From assembly GCF_003477605.1 (NCBI RefSeq), contig NZ_QUDR01000006.1, positions 1 through 64,000 of the forward strand: a stretch of 64,000 bases of DNA, read 5' to 3'. This document shows positions 32,224 to 40,549 of the stretch, piece after piece. Within the stretch, counting starts at the first letter, position 1, and each line of letters starts with the position of its first letter. The DNA is from Clostridium sp. AF37-5 (GTDB lineage: Bacteria; Bacillota; Clostridia; Lachnospirales; Lachnospiraceae). A program made the position numbers and the translations under genes. The notes beneath the pieces were generated by a model. It was not told where the DNA came from, did no database searches, and was given only the letters and a program-made list of their open reading frames with translations.

Positions 32224-32913
32224 ATGCAGAGAATTTTAATTGTAGATGATAATGAAGATATTCGAGAGGTTTTAGGTACTTATGTAGCAAAAGAAGGTTT
32301 TGAGCCGGTTGTGGCAAAGGACGGATTTGAGGCGCTTGACCTGTTTAAGAAAGCCAATCCGGCAGTCGTACTGCTTGACGTTATGATGCCGGGCATGGAT
32401 GGTTACAAAGTTTGTGAAAAAATTCGAGAACAGTCGGATGTGCCGATTATCCTTGTTACAGCAAAAGGAGACGATTACGACCGTGTGATGGGACTGGATA
32501 TCGGAGCCGATGATTACATTGTCAAACCTTTTAATGGAGATGAGGTTATGGCACGTGTTCGTGCGGTGTTACGACGTATGGGACGTTCGGGGGCTACAGA
32601 GGAAAAGAAAATCTTAAACATCAGTGATTTGACGGTAAATATTGAGACTTACACCGTTTATGTAGGAGCGGAAAAACTTCCGATGACGAAAAAAGAAGTG
32701 GAGACCATGTGGATTCTTGCCGGAAATCCAAGCAAGGTATTTACCAGAGATAACCTGTTGGACAGTTTGTGGGGGCAGGATTATTTTGGTGACAGCCGTA
32801 CCGTGGATTCCCATATCAAGAGACTGCGTGCGAAATTAGATAAAGTACCACATCCAAATTGGGAGATTAAGACGATTTGGGGCTTAGGATATAAGTTTGA
32901 ACTGACTGTATAA
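32224..32913 (+). CDS. OmpR/PhoB-family response regulator
   Basis: The 229-residue protein has a receiver domain (about 1-120) with acidic pocket Asp8/Asp9, phosphoacceptor Asp52 in VLLDVMMPGMDG, and Lys in IVKPFNGDEV, then a winged-helix DNA-binding domain (about 130-229; TVDSHIKRLRAKLDK and IWGLGYKFE). ATG 32224 sits after GAAAGGAGAAAG. The longer frame back to 31933 is antisense to the Big_2 gene and is rejected. The kinase follows nine bases later. The target genes cannot be told; cell-envelope control is the usual role of this group. Confidence 0.95.
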   Translation: MQRILIVDDNEDIREVLGTYVAKEGFEPVVAKDGFEALDLFKKANPAVVLLDVMMPGMDGYKVCEKIREQSDVPIILVTAKGDDYDRVMGLDIGADDYIVKPFNGDEVMARVRAVLRRMGRSGATEEKKILNISDLTVNIETYTVYVGAEKLPMTKKEVETMWILAGNPSKVFTRDNLLDSLWGQDYFGDSRTVDSHIKRLRAKLDKVPHPNWEIKTIWGLGYKFELTV

Positions 32914-32922
32914 GGAGCCGCT

Positions 32923-34380
32923 ATGAAGAAAATATTTTGGCGTGTGTTCGTTGCCTTTGGCGTAGTACTTTTGGTGTTTACAATTCTGATTGGACTTATG
33001 TTTACACGGTTTAACCGCACGAATATTGTCGGGGCGTACAAACAGCAGTTAGGGGATTTGGCAGATGGCGTTGTCACTCGGACAAGTCAGGCAGTAAAAG
33101 ACCATGAAACGGATGAATTTATGGATTATCTGCGCGCAATGGAAGATTTTGGAAAGATGCAGAATGTTGACATCTGGATTGTGGCAGACGAATCAAGTAA
33201 ACATAAATTATCTGACGCATATACCAATGTGCAGATGGATGGATTGGATATTCCGAAGGAAACAGAGAATATTATCAAAACGGCATTTCGGGGGAAAAAG
33301 AAAAGTTACAGCGATTACGATGAAATTTACCAGACGGTTATGCTTCATGTGGCAGTGCCGGTCCGTGATAAGAGTGGTGACGTGTCGGGAGCAGTTGTCG
33401 TATCGGGACCGATGGAAATGCAGGAAAATACCGTGATTCAGTACGAAAAATACATGCTGATTTGCGTTATGGTAGGAGCATTTTTGGCACTCTTATTATC
33501 CTTTTTCTTCTCTAGGCAGCTTGTCCGTCCGATTATCCGGATTAAAGAGGCAGCACTTGTGCTGGCTGCCGGAAATTATGCTCATAAAACCGGAATCCGT
33601 CGAAAAGATGAACTGGGGGCGCTGGCAGAGAGTATGGATACTCTTTCGGATAAGTTGGTGGAAGCGGAAGAATTTCGCGAGGACTTAGAGCAGAGCCGCC
33701 GGGATTTCTTCTCGAATGTATCACATGAACTCCGTACACCGATTGCCGTCATGAAAGGGTATGCTGACACGTTGGTGGCTGGTTATGTAGCGGATGAAAC
33801 CAAGCAGAAAGAATATTTGCAGAGGATTCAGAGCGAGTGTAACGGTATGGAACATCTGGTGTCTGATCTTTTGATTTTGTCGCGGATGCAAAATCCGGAT
33901 TATGAATTAAATGTCGAAGTGTTAAATGTGATTGCCGTGGCACAGGATGCGATGCGCGGAATGCGTATTCTTATGCAGGAGAAAAAATTGACGGGCAGTG
34001 TTACCTATGACGACGAATGTTCCCTAATGAAGGGAGATTACGACAGAGTCCGCCAGTTGTTTACCGTTCTTTTGCAAAACGCCGTAAAATATTCGGACGA
34101 GGGAACAGAGATTACCATGCATGTTGCAAAAGAAGAAGGACTGATTGTGACAACGGTGCGCGATTTTGGGATTGTTATCCCTGAGAGTGAATGGGAAAAT
34201 GTTTTTGAAAAATTTTACCGGGCAAGCAGCCACGGTGAAAAAGAAGGCTCCGGACTTGGACTTGTTGTGGCAAAGAATATTGTGAGCCGTCACGGCGGGC
34301 ATATTTTTGTTCGAAGCGATGAAAAAAATGGAACTATTTTTACGATAGAATTTCCAGAAACTTCTGAAAATATTTCTTGA
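32923..34380 (+). CDS. Sensor histidine kinase
   Basis: The 485-residue kinase has a first membrane helix (about 7-28), an external sensor (about 30-180), a second helix (about 184-204), a HAMP linker (about 205-258), the phosphoacceptor His in FSNVSHELRTPIAVMK (about 267), and an HATPase domain with N box LFTVLLQNAVKYS, G1 VRDFGIVIPESE and G2 GSGLGLVVAKN. The G1 motif reads DFGIVI where DNGxGI is usual, so the Asn is replaced by Phe-Gly order; activity should hold. GGAGCC precedes the ATG. The stop codon overlaps the -35 box of the 6S RNA promoter. Confidence 0.95.
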   Translation: MKKIFWRVFVAFGVVLLVFTILIGLMFTRFNRTNIVGAYKQQLGDLADGVVTRTSQAVKDHETDEFMDYLRAMEDFGKMQNVDIWIVADESSKHKLSDAYTNVQMDGLDIPKETENIIKTAFRGKKKSYSDYDEIYQTVMLHVAVPVRDKSGDVSGAVVVSGPMEMQENTVIQYEKYMLICVMVGAFLALLLSFFFSRQLVRPIIRIKEAALVLAAGNYAHKTGIRRKDELGALAESMDTLSDKLVEAEEFREDLEQSRRDFFSNVSHELRTPIAVMKGYADTLVAGYVADETKQKEYLQRIQSECNGMEHLVSDLLILSRMQNPDYELNVEVLNVIAVAQDAMRGMRILMQEKKLTGSVTYDDECSLMKGDYDRVRQLFTVLLQNAVKYSDEGTEITMHVAKEEGLIVTTVRDFGIVIPESEWENVFEKFYRASSHGEKEGSGLGLVVAKNIVSRHGGHIFVRSDEKNGTIFTIEFPETSENIS

Positions 34381-34405
34381 TATATTTCGCTGTTTTCAGT
34401 ATACT
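34377..34405 (+). promoter_or_regulatory. Promoter of the 6S RNA candidate
   Basis: TTGATA (34377-34382), a 17-nt spacer and TATACT (34400-34405). It overlaps the end of the kinase gene. Expected start about 34412. Confidence 0.75.
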
Positions 34406-34411
34406 AATAGT

Positions 34412-34632
34412 ATCAAGAAACGAACATCTCCTGGAGTGTTCGATACCTTCTGAATTTTTGAACCTACAATACTTTAAACGGGATTCTTATATCTGTAGTT
34501 GGATGTCGGGCCGTCACTGCCGCAAGGTACTATGGTGACATAGCAACGGAAGACAGAAGGCTGCATGCGGTTGCCCACCTAGCCGATAGCTAGGAGTCAA
34601 AAATCAGAAGCCGGCATTTCGGGTATTTACGA
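34412..34632 (+). ncRNA. ssrS: 6S RNA candidate
   Basis: A gene-free, promoter-led and terminator-closed stretch. The ends pair: CTGGAGTGTT near 34431 with GGCATTTCGG near 34613 (ten pairs including G-U), forming a closing stem like that of 6S RNA (compare the GATGTTCG...GGCATCTCGG ends of the E. coli molecule). Inside are GTCACTGCCGCAAGG, GGTTGCCCACCTAGC and the hairpin CCTAGC-CGATA-GCTAGG, similar to what I recall of clostridial 6S RNAs. 6S RNA mimics an open promoter and binds the sigma-70-type holoenzyme. Another conserved Firmicutes RNA remains possible; a covariance-model search would settle it. Confidence 0.7.
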
Positions 34633-34639
34633 AAGAGTT

Positions 34640-34665
34640 GGGCAGCGATTGGTCGCTGCCCTTTT
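34640..34665 (+). terminator. Terminator after the 6S RNA candidate
   Basis: GGGCAGCG-ATTGGT-CGCTGCCC followed by TTTT. Confidence 0.85.
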
Positions 34666-34697
34666 CTATATGTGGAAAAAGAAATGAGGAAAAAACG

Positions 34698-36635
34698 ATG
34701 AAAAACGGATTTTTAAAAGTAGCGGTTACGACACCGGATTTGCGTGTGGCAGACTGCGAATATAATAAAAATCAAATGGTTGAAAAAGTGAAAAAAATGG
34801 CAGGCGAAAAAGTCTCTCTCGTTTGTTTTCCGGAATTTTCACTGACCGGATACACGTGCGGTGACTTATTTTTGCATGACACCTTAGTGGAGGGCGCAAA
34901 AGATGCTTTGGCTGCATACTGCGAGGAGACGAAATCATACGAAATCGTCAGTGTAGTCGGACTTCCGCTTGACCATAACGGAAAACTTTATAATGTGGCA
35001 GCGGTTATTTATGGCGGTAAAATTCTTGGGTTTGTGCCAAAAAGCTATCTGCCAAACTATAGTGAATTTTATGAAGCGCGTCAGTTTGTAGAAGCACCGG
35101 CAGAAAACGGAGAGCATCTCTGGAAAGAGGGTGAGAGCGTTCCGTTTGGTGCCAATCTGATATTCACGCACAAAAAATACCATCGTTTTTCCTTTGGGAT
35201 TGAATTATGTGAGGATTTGTGGACACCAATACCGCCATCCGGTGAACTTGCTATGGCGGGAGCGCATATTATTTTGAATTTGTCGGCGAGCGATGAGTTG
35301 ACCGGCAAGGCGGGATACCGCAGAGAACTTGTGAAAAACCAGTCAGCACGTACACTTTCGGCGTATTTATATGCGGATGCCGGTGAGGGAGAATCCACGA
35401 TGGATATGGTGTTTGCCGGTCATAATCTGATTGTGGAAAATGGTGTTGTTTTGAAAGAGAGCAAACCATTTGCCGGGGAAAAGGATTTAATTACGGAAAT
35501 TGATTTGGGCCGTCTTCACAATGAAAGACGGCGTATGACGACCTTTACGAAAGGGCAGAAAAAAGACAATTTTACGACAATCTGGTTTGATTCAAATGTG
35601 CCGGAAGAAACAAAACTTACAAGAAGTTTTGAAAAGACACCATTTGTTCCTTCGACTCGTATTCACAGAGAAGAACGATGCGAAGAAATTTTGGCAATTC
35701 AGTCGTATGGGCTTGCCAAACGTCTACGCCACACCGGCTGCAAACATGCCGTAATTGGGTTGTCCGGCGGTTTGGATTCGACCCTTGCGCTGCTTGTGAC
35801 AGTCCGTGCTTTTGATACGTTAAATTTAGAAAGAGAAGGAATTGTCTGTGTCACAATGCCATGTTTTGGAACAACAAACCGAACTTATGACAATGCGGTT
35901 CAGTTAGCAAAGCAGTTAGGCACGTCATTACGTGAAATTCGGATTCAGGATGCGGTTATGCAGCACTTTAAGGATATTTCACATGATCCGGCGGTGCAGG
36001 ATGTAACATATGAAAACGGACAGGCAAGAGAGCGCACGCAGATTTTGATGGATATTGCCAATCAGGTCTGCGGTATGGTAATTGGAACCGGCGATATGTC
36101 AGAACTTGCACTTGGCTGGGCGACATATAATGGAGATCATATGTCGATGTATGGCGTGAACTGTTCCGTGCCAAAGACGCTTGTCCGCTATCTGGTACAG
36201 TTTTTTGCCGACACCTGTGAAAATGACATTTTGAAAAAAGTTCTCTACGATGTGTTGGATACGCCGGTCAGTCCGGAACTGCTTCCTCCAAAAGAGGGCG
36301 AAATCGCACAGAAAACAGAGGATCTTGTGGGACCTTATGAACTTCACGACTTTTTCTTGTATTATACATTAAGGTTAGGTTACGGACCGGAAAAAATCTT
36401 CCGTCTGGCCTGCGTGACGTTTGAAGGAGCATATGACAAAAAAACGATTGCCAAATGGCTAAATACCTTCTTTCGCCGTTTCTTTGCACAGCAGTTCAAA
36501 CGGTCGTGTCTGCCGGATGGTCCAAAAGTTGGTACGGTATCGGTATCGCCGCGCGGTGATCTGCGTATGCCAAGCGATGCCAGCAGGGCACTGTGGCAGA
36601 CGGAGTTAGACCGGATTTGTGACCGCCTTGTTTAA
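34698..36635 (+). CDS. nadE: Glutamine-dependent NAD+ synthetase
   Basis: NadE makes NAD+ from nicotinate adenine dinucleotide, ATP and ammonia released from glutamine. The 645-residue protein is the long form: an N-terminal nitrilase-like glutaminase (about 1-290) with Glu in CFPEFSLTGYTC, and Cys in FGIELCEDLWTP (about 173), and a C-terminal ATP-pyrophosphatase domain (about 330-645) with the PP-loop VIGLSGGLDSTLAL (about 352) and GTGDMSELALGWATYNGDH. ATG 34698 has GAGGAAA upstream; the in-frame start at 34638 lies in the 6S terminator. Its 3' end overlaps the converging small gene by 30 bases. No promoter of its own was evident. Confidence 0.96.
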   Translation: MKNGFLKVAVTTPDLRVADCEYNKNQMVEKVKKMAGEKVSLVCFPEFSLTGYTCGDLFLHDTLVEGAKDALAAYCEETKSYEIVSVVGLPLDHNGKLYNVAAVIYGGKILGFVPKSYLPNYSEFYEARQFVEAPAENGEHLWKEGESVPFGANLIFTHKKYHRFSFGIELCEDLWTPIPPSGELAMAGAHIILNLSASDELTGKAGYRRELVKNQSARTLSAYLYADAGEGESTMDMVFAGHNLIVENGVVLKESKPFAGEKDLITEIDLGRLHNERRRMTTFTKGQKKDNFTTIWFDSNVPEETKLTRSFEKTPFVPSTRIHREERCEEILAIQSYGLAKRLRHTGCKHAVIGLSGGLDSTLALLVTVRAFDTLNLEREGIVCVTMPCFGTTNRTYDNAVQLAKQLGTSLREIRIQDAVMQHFKDISHDPAVQDVTYENGQARERTQILMDIANQVCGMVIGTGDMSELALGWATYNGDHMSMYGVNCSVPKTLVRYLVQFFADTCENDILKKVLYDVLDTPVSPELLPPKEGEIAQKTEDLVGPYELHDFFLYYTLRLGYGPEKIFRLACVTFEGAYDKKTIAKWLNTFFRRFFAQQFKRSCLPDGPKVGTVSVSPRGDLRMPSDASRALWQTELDRICDRLV

Positions 36636-37049
36636 GGCGGTGCGGATGCCTTCAATTAAGAGTGATTCGGTGTATTTACTTTTGTCCGAGAGAGGAACAT
36701 CCTCCAATTTAGTGCCGGCAATCAACTCTTTTTCGATGGATTCCAGTGACGGCTTCACAAGTGGGTACATGGTTGTCACGGATTCTTCCAAGTTGACCAA
36801 AGCAACACTTTTTACCTGGTCGGCATCCACGGCAACTTCGAGGTTTAATGTGGTATCTCCAAGTTTAATCTGTGAAGTATAAACACCGGGCGTATAAATC
36901 TGCTTTGTGGAACCGGTCTTTTCTTTGTTTGATTTGTCCGGAAGAAACATAATAATAAGCAAAACGATGAGAAGTATACCAAGGCCGGCAAAAATTGCCG
37001 TATAAATTAATTCTTTCATTTGAATGACTACAATTTTAGTTTTTGCCAT
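36606..37049 (-). CDS. Membrane-anchored small protein, FMN-binding-like
   Basis: The 147-residue protein has one N-terminal helix (about 12-34), a short basic linker, and an external domain (about 50-147) that looks like the FMN-binding domain fold (PGVYTSQIKLGDTTLNLEV, then DQVKSVALVNLEE, then ALNKA). The Ser-Gly-Ala-Thr flavin attachment motif seen in RnfG is absent; the equivalent spot reads SKYTESLL. AAGGAGG lies seven bases before ATG 37049. Function is unknown. It diverges from addB and converges on nadE. Confidence 0.7.
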   Translation of the reverse strand: MAKTKIVVIQMKELIYTAIFAGLGILLIVLLIIMFLPDKSNKEKTGSTKQIYTPGVYTSQIKLGDTTLNLEVAVDADQVKSVALVNLEESVTTMYPLVKPSLESIEKELIAGTKLEDVPLSDKSKYTESLLIEGIRTALNKAVTNPV

Positions 37050-37150
37050 GGAAAAACCTCCTTATGGATTTTGTGCTTGCGTGTGCTTACTGTTAATATA
37101 TGAGCGGCATGCTGCCGCTATGCATTCTATTTTTGAGAGGAGGAGTTTGT

Positions 37151-40100
37151 TTGTCATTGCACTTTATTTTAGGCGGGAGCGGCAGTGGAAAAAGCACCTG
37201 GCTGTTCAAAAAAATTCAAAAAGATGCGTCAGAAAATCCGAGTATCAATTATCTTGTCTTAGTACCGGATCAATTTACATTAGAAACCCAGAAAACATTA
37301 GTTTCCCTCAATGGAAATAAGGGGATTTTAAATATTGATGTGCTCAGTTTCCACCGTTTGGCATACCGTGCCTTTGAAGAGGTTCCGGCGCTGCGTCGAA
37401 CGGTTTTGGAAGATATGGGAAAAATCATGATTTTGTATCAGGTATTTTCCAAAAAGAAAAAAGAAATGCTGTATTTTAAACGTGGGTTAAATGCAGCGGG
37501 ATTTTTGGATGAATGTAAATCCCTTTTATGTGAATTGGCGCAGTATGATGTGTCGGAAGAAGCTTTGGAAGAACTTATGGAGAAAGTCGGAGAGGACTCA
37601 CTGCTTGGCTTGAAACTGCATGATATCCGTCTGGTGTATCAGGCGTTTACAGAACGGATGGGCGATACGTATATGATGGCAGAGGAACTGGTGCCACAGC
37701 TTACACGGGTAGTTTCCTCACTTGAGATGATGAAACACTGTGTGGTCTGTTTAGATGGTTTTACCGGCTTTACACCGACACAGTATGAACTTTTGCGCGA
37801 AATGTTAGGGGTATGTGAGGATATGTACATAACGGTAACAACAGACCGCACCGGATACAGAGACCGTGTGTTTTCCATGAGTGCTGATACGATACGCCGT
37901 CTGACGCAGATGGCAGGAGAACGAGGTGTCCTTGTAGAGGAGCCGGTTATTACAGGGGCTGGCAGGGAAAAAATTCCTTACCGGGTAGCGAAAAATGAGG
38001 AACTTGCCTTTATGGAAGAGCGGTTATTTACCCATGGACTTAAACCGTGGGAAAAAGTGCCGGAGTCCATTCACATTACGATGTGCCACAGGGAGCGTGA
38101 TGAGGTTTCCTATGTGGCGAGACGCATTTACTGGCTGATGAAAGAAGAGGGGTATGAGCCGGAAGACATTGCGGTTGTGACGGCAGATGAAGCGGCTTAT
38201 GAGCCGCTTTTAGTGCAGGAGTTTGAAAAACTTGGAATCCGATACTTTTTGGATAGCACGAAAAGCATCGGGGCAAATGCGATGGCTGAATACCTCTTAG
38301 CCTTTATTCATATGGCGCAGCAGAGACTTGATTATGAGAGCACGTTCCGTTTTTTACGCTGTGCCCTGTCACCGCTTACAAGAGAGCAGACAGACTGCCT
38401 GGAAAACTATGTGATAGCCAGAGGATGCCGGGGGATGGCAGCCTATCAGAGTGAATGGGAGTATGCTGTTTCCGGACTGGATTTACTGGAAGTCAATGAA
38501 TACCGGAGAATTTTTGTGAATTCTATTGCGGAGCCGCTGCAGGCATTAAAAGGCGGTAAAAAGAGTGTTCGTGAATTTACGGAAATTTTCTATAGATTCG
38601 TTGAGAAGAACGGAATTTATGAGCGCCTTCTTGCCATGAGCGAGAATTTTGAAAATGATGGAAAGCTTATTTTAGCGAGAGAATATAAGAGCATTTACCG
38701 TTTGATGATTCATCTGTGGGATGAGTTTGTGGAACTTCTCGGAGATGAAATTGTCACATTTAAAGAGTATACACAAATGTTAGAGGCCGGAATTTCAGAA
38801 GGAATTGTCGGGTTTATTCCGCCAACGGCTAAGCAGGTTATGATTGGCGATGTGACAAGAAGCCGTTTGAAAAATATTAAGGTTCTTTTCTTCCTTGGTG
38901 TCAATGATAACTGTATTCCGAAGGCGAAAGGGGCACCGGGACTTTTGACTGAGCGTGAGAGGGAGCGCATGGAAAAAGAGGGCGTAACATTAGCACCGGA
39001 TGCGGAAAAAGAATCGTATAACGAGCAGTTTTATTTGTATTTAGCACTTACGAAAGCGTCTGAGCAAGTGATTCTTACCTATTCGGTTATGACGTCAAAG
39101 GGAGAGAGCAAAAGACCTTCCTATCTGATTAACCGCGTTAAACAGGTGTTTCCAAAGCTTGTTGTGGAAAAAGAGGAAATGGATACTTCTTATGAAAAAA
39201 TCATGGGAAGTGATAAGGGAAAGAGTTATTTGATTTCGCATCTGGCGGACGGCACTTATGCAAAGGATGTTATTTGGTGGGAAATTGCATCCCATTATGA
39301 AAAGAAAACGCCTGGTATTTTAAAAGATTTGCTGCGGATTCGGGAAAAACGTGCAGGAAATAATTCACTCAAAAAAGAAGCGGCAAAGCGATTGTTTGGC
39401 GATGTTTTGTATGGAAGCGTGACAAGATTTGAGCAGTATGTGCAGTGTCCGTTTGCGTTCTTTGCGCACTATGGACTTTTACTGAACGAACGGCAGCAGT
39501 ACGAAATCAGCAGTCTTGATCATGGAAATTTATTCCATCAGGCGATGGAACATTTGTCACATGAACTGGAACAAAGGAACAAAAACTGGCAGGATTTAAG
39601 CGAAGAAGAGGCGGTTTTACTGGCGGCTGAGTGTGTCGATGCCGTGGCAGAGCGCTACCAGGGCAGAAAATATTTTCAATCGAACCGAGTGTCCTTTATG
39701 TTAAAGCGGTTGAAAAATGAGGTGGTTCATTCAGTCTGGGCGATGTGGCACCAGATGCAGGAGGGCGACTTTGTGCAGACCTACACGGAAAAAGGATTCC
39801 GGGGCAATGACAAAGAGTGGGAATCGATGTGTATTCCGTTTGATGAAGATGCAAAAATCTGTCTCAATGGTGTGATTGACCGCGTGGATTTATGTTCTCT
39901 TCCGGGAGAGGAATTGATTAAGATTATTGACTATAAGAGTAGTGACTCACAGGATTTGTTGTTAGCAAAGGTATACTATGGATTGCAGATGCAGCTTTTG
40001 ACCTATCTGGAGGCGGCAAAAGAAATGGTTGAAAAGGAGCATAAGGGCAAAGAGGCGGTTCCTGCGGCGATGCTTTACTATGCCATTAAAGAGAAAAATT

Positions 40101-40549
40101 TGGATTGGAAGCCGGAGAGCGAAGAAGAATACGAAAAACGTGTTCTCGACAGCATGAAGTGCAAAGGGTATGTGAATGAGGAGCCGGAAATTATCGGGCA
40201 TCTTGACAAGTCGGTAGTAAATGGCGGTGAGCTCATACCCGGACAAAAATCCGGTGTGGTTCCGGTGGCTGTTGACAAAAAAGGACTTTTGAAAAAAAAT
40301 TCCGGAACACTTTCCACAAAGGACTTTGAAACATTGATTGCTCACACAAAGGAAAAAATGAAAGAATGTGGAAAAGCTATTCTAGACGGTAAAATCGAAG
40401 CTATACCATATGTGTATGAAGATAACGATGGATGCACCTATTGCCCGTATGGAAGTGTGTGCGGGCATGAGTCGAAAAAAGATGGTGTGCGTGAAATGAA
40501 AAAAATGAGTGATGACGAAGTATGGGAGGCATTGTATGGGGACGATTAA
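37151..40549 (+). CDS. addB: ATP-dependent helicase/nuclease subunit B
   Basis: AddAB processes double-strand breaks and loads RecA, the Firmicutes counterpart of RecBCD. AddB carries one nuclease domain and a 4Fe-4S cluster. From the TTG at 37151, with GAGGAGGAG six bases upstream, the protein has 1132 residues. An upstream ATG frame would add a peptide with no homology. It begins with Walker A LHFILGGSGSGKST. The iron-sulfur cysteines are in EQYVQCPFAFF (about 765) and CTYCPYGSVCGHE (about 1095), with the RecB-type nuclease core KIIDYKSSDSQD (about 925) between them. The 3' end overlaps addA by 14 bases. Confidence 0.95.
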   Translation: MSLHFILGGSGSGKSTWLFKKIQKDASENPSINYLVLVPDQFTLETQKTLVSLNGNKGILNIDVLSFHRLAYRAFEEVPALRRTVLEDMGKIMILYQVFSKKKKEMLYFKRGLNAAGFLDECKSLLCELAQYDVSEEALEELMEKVGEDSLLGLKLHDIRLVYQAFTERMGDTYMMAEELVPQLTRVVSSLEMMKHCVVCLDGFTGFTPTQYELLREMLGVCEDMYITVTTDRTGYRDRVFSMSADTIRRLTQMAGERGVLVEEPVITGAGREKIPYRVAKNEELAFMEERLFTHGLKPWEKVPESIHITMCHRERDEVSYVARRIYWLMKEEGYEPEDIAVVTADEAAYEPLLVQEFEKLGIRYFLDSTKSIGANAMAEYLLAFIHMAQQRLDYESTFRFLRCALSPLTREQTDCLENYVIARGCRGMAAYQSEWEYAVSGLDLLEVNEYRRIFVNSIAEPLQALKGGKKSVREFTEIFYRFVEKNGIYERLLAMSENFENDGKLILAREYKSIYRLMIHLWDEFVELLGDEIVTFKEYTQMLEAGISEGIVGFIPPTAKQVMIGDVTRSRLKNIKVLFFLGVNDNCIPKAKGAPGLLTERERERMEKEGVTLAPDAEKESYNEQFYLYLALTKASEQVILTYSVMTSKGESKRPSYLINRVKQVFPKLVVEKEEMDTSYEKIMGSDKGKSYLISHLADGTYAKDVIWWEIASHYEKKTPGILKDLLRIREKRAGNNSLKKEAAKRLFGDVLYGSVTRFEQYVQCPFAFFAHYGLLLNERQQYEISSLDHGNLFHQAMEHLSHELEQRNKNWQDLSEEEAVLLAAECVDAVAERYQGRKYFQSNRVSFMLKRLKNEVVHSVWAMWHQMQEGDFVQTYTEKGFRGNDKEWESMCIPFDEDAKICLNGVIDRVDLCSLPGEELIKIIDYKSSDSQDLLLAKVYYGLQMQLLTYLEAAKEMVEKEHKGKEAVPAAMLYYAIKEKNLDWKPESEEEYEKRVLDSMKCKGYVNEEPEIIGHLDKSVVNGGELIPGQKSGVVPVAVDKKGLLKKNSGTLSTKDFETLIAHTKEKMKECGKAILDGKIEAIPYVYEDNDGCTYCPYGSVCGHESKKDGVREMKKMSDDEVWEALYGDD

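Noticed and set aside
34412..34697. Extended start of nadE at 34638
   Set aside because: It lies at the 6S RNA terminator and adds residues not in the family; ATG 34698 has an SD.
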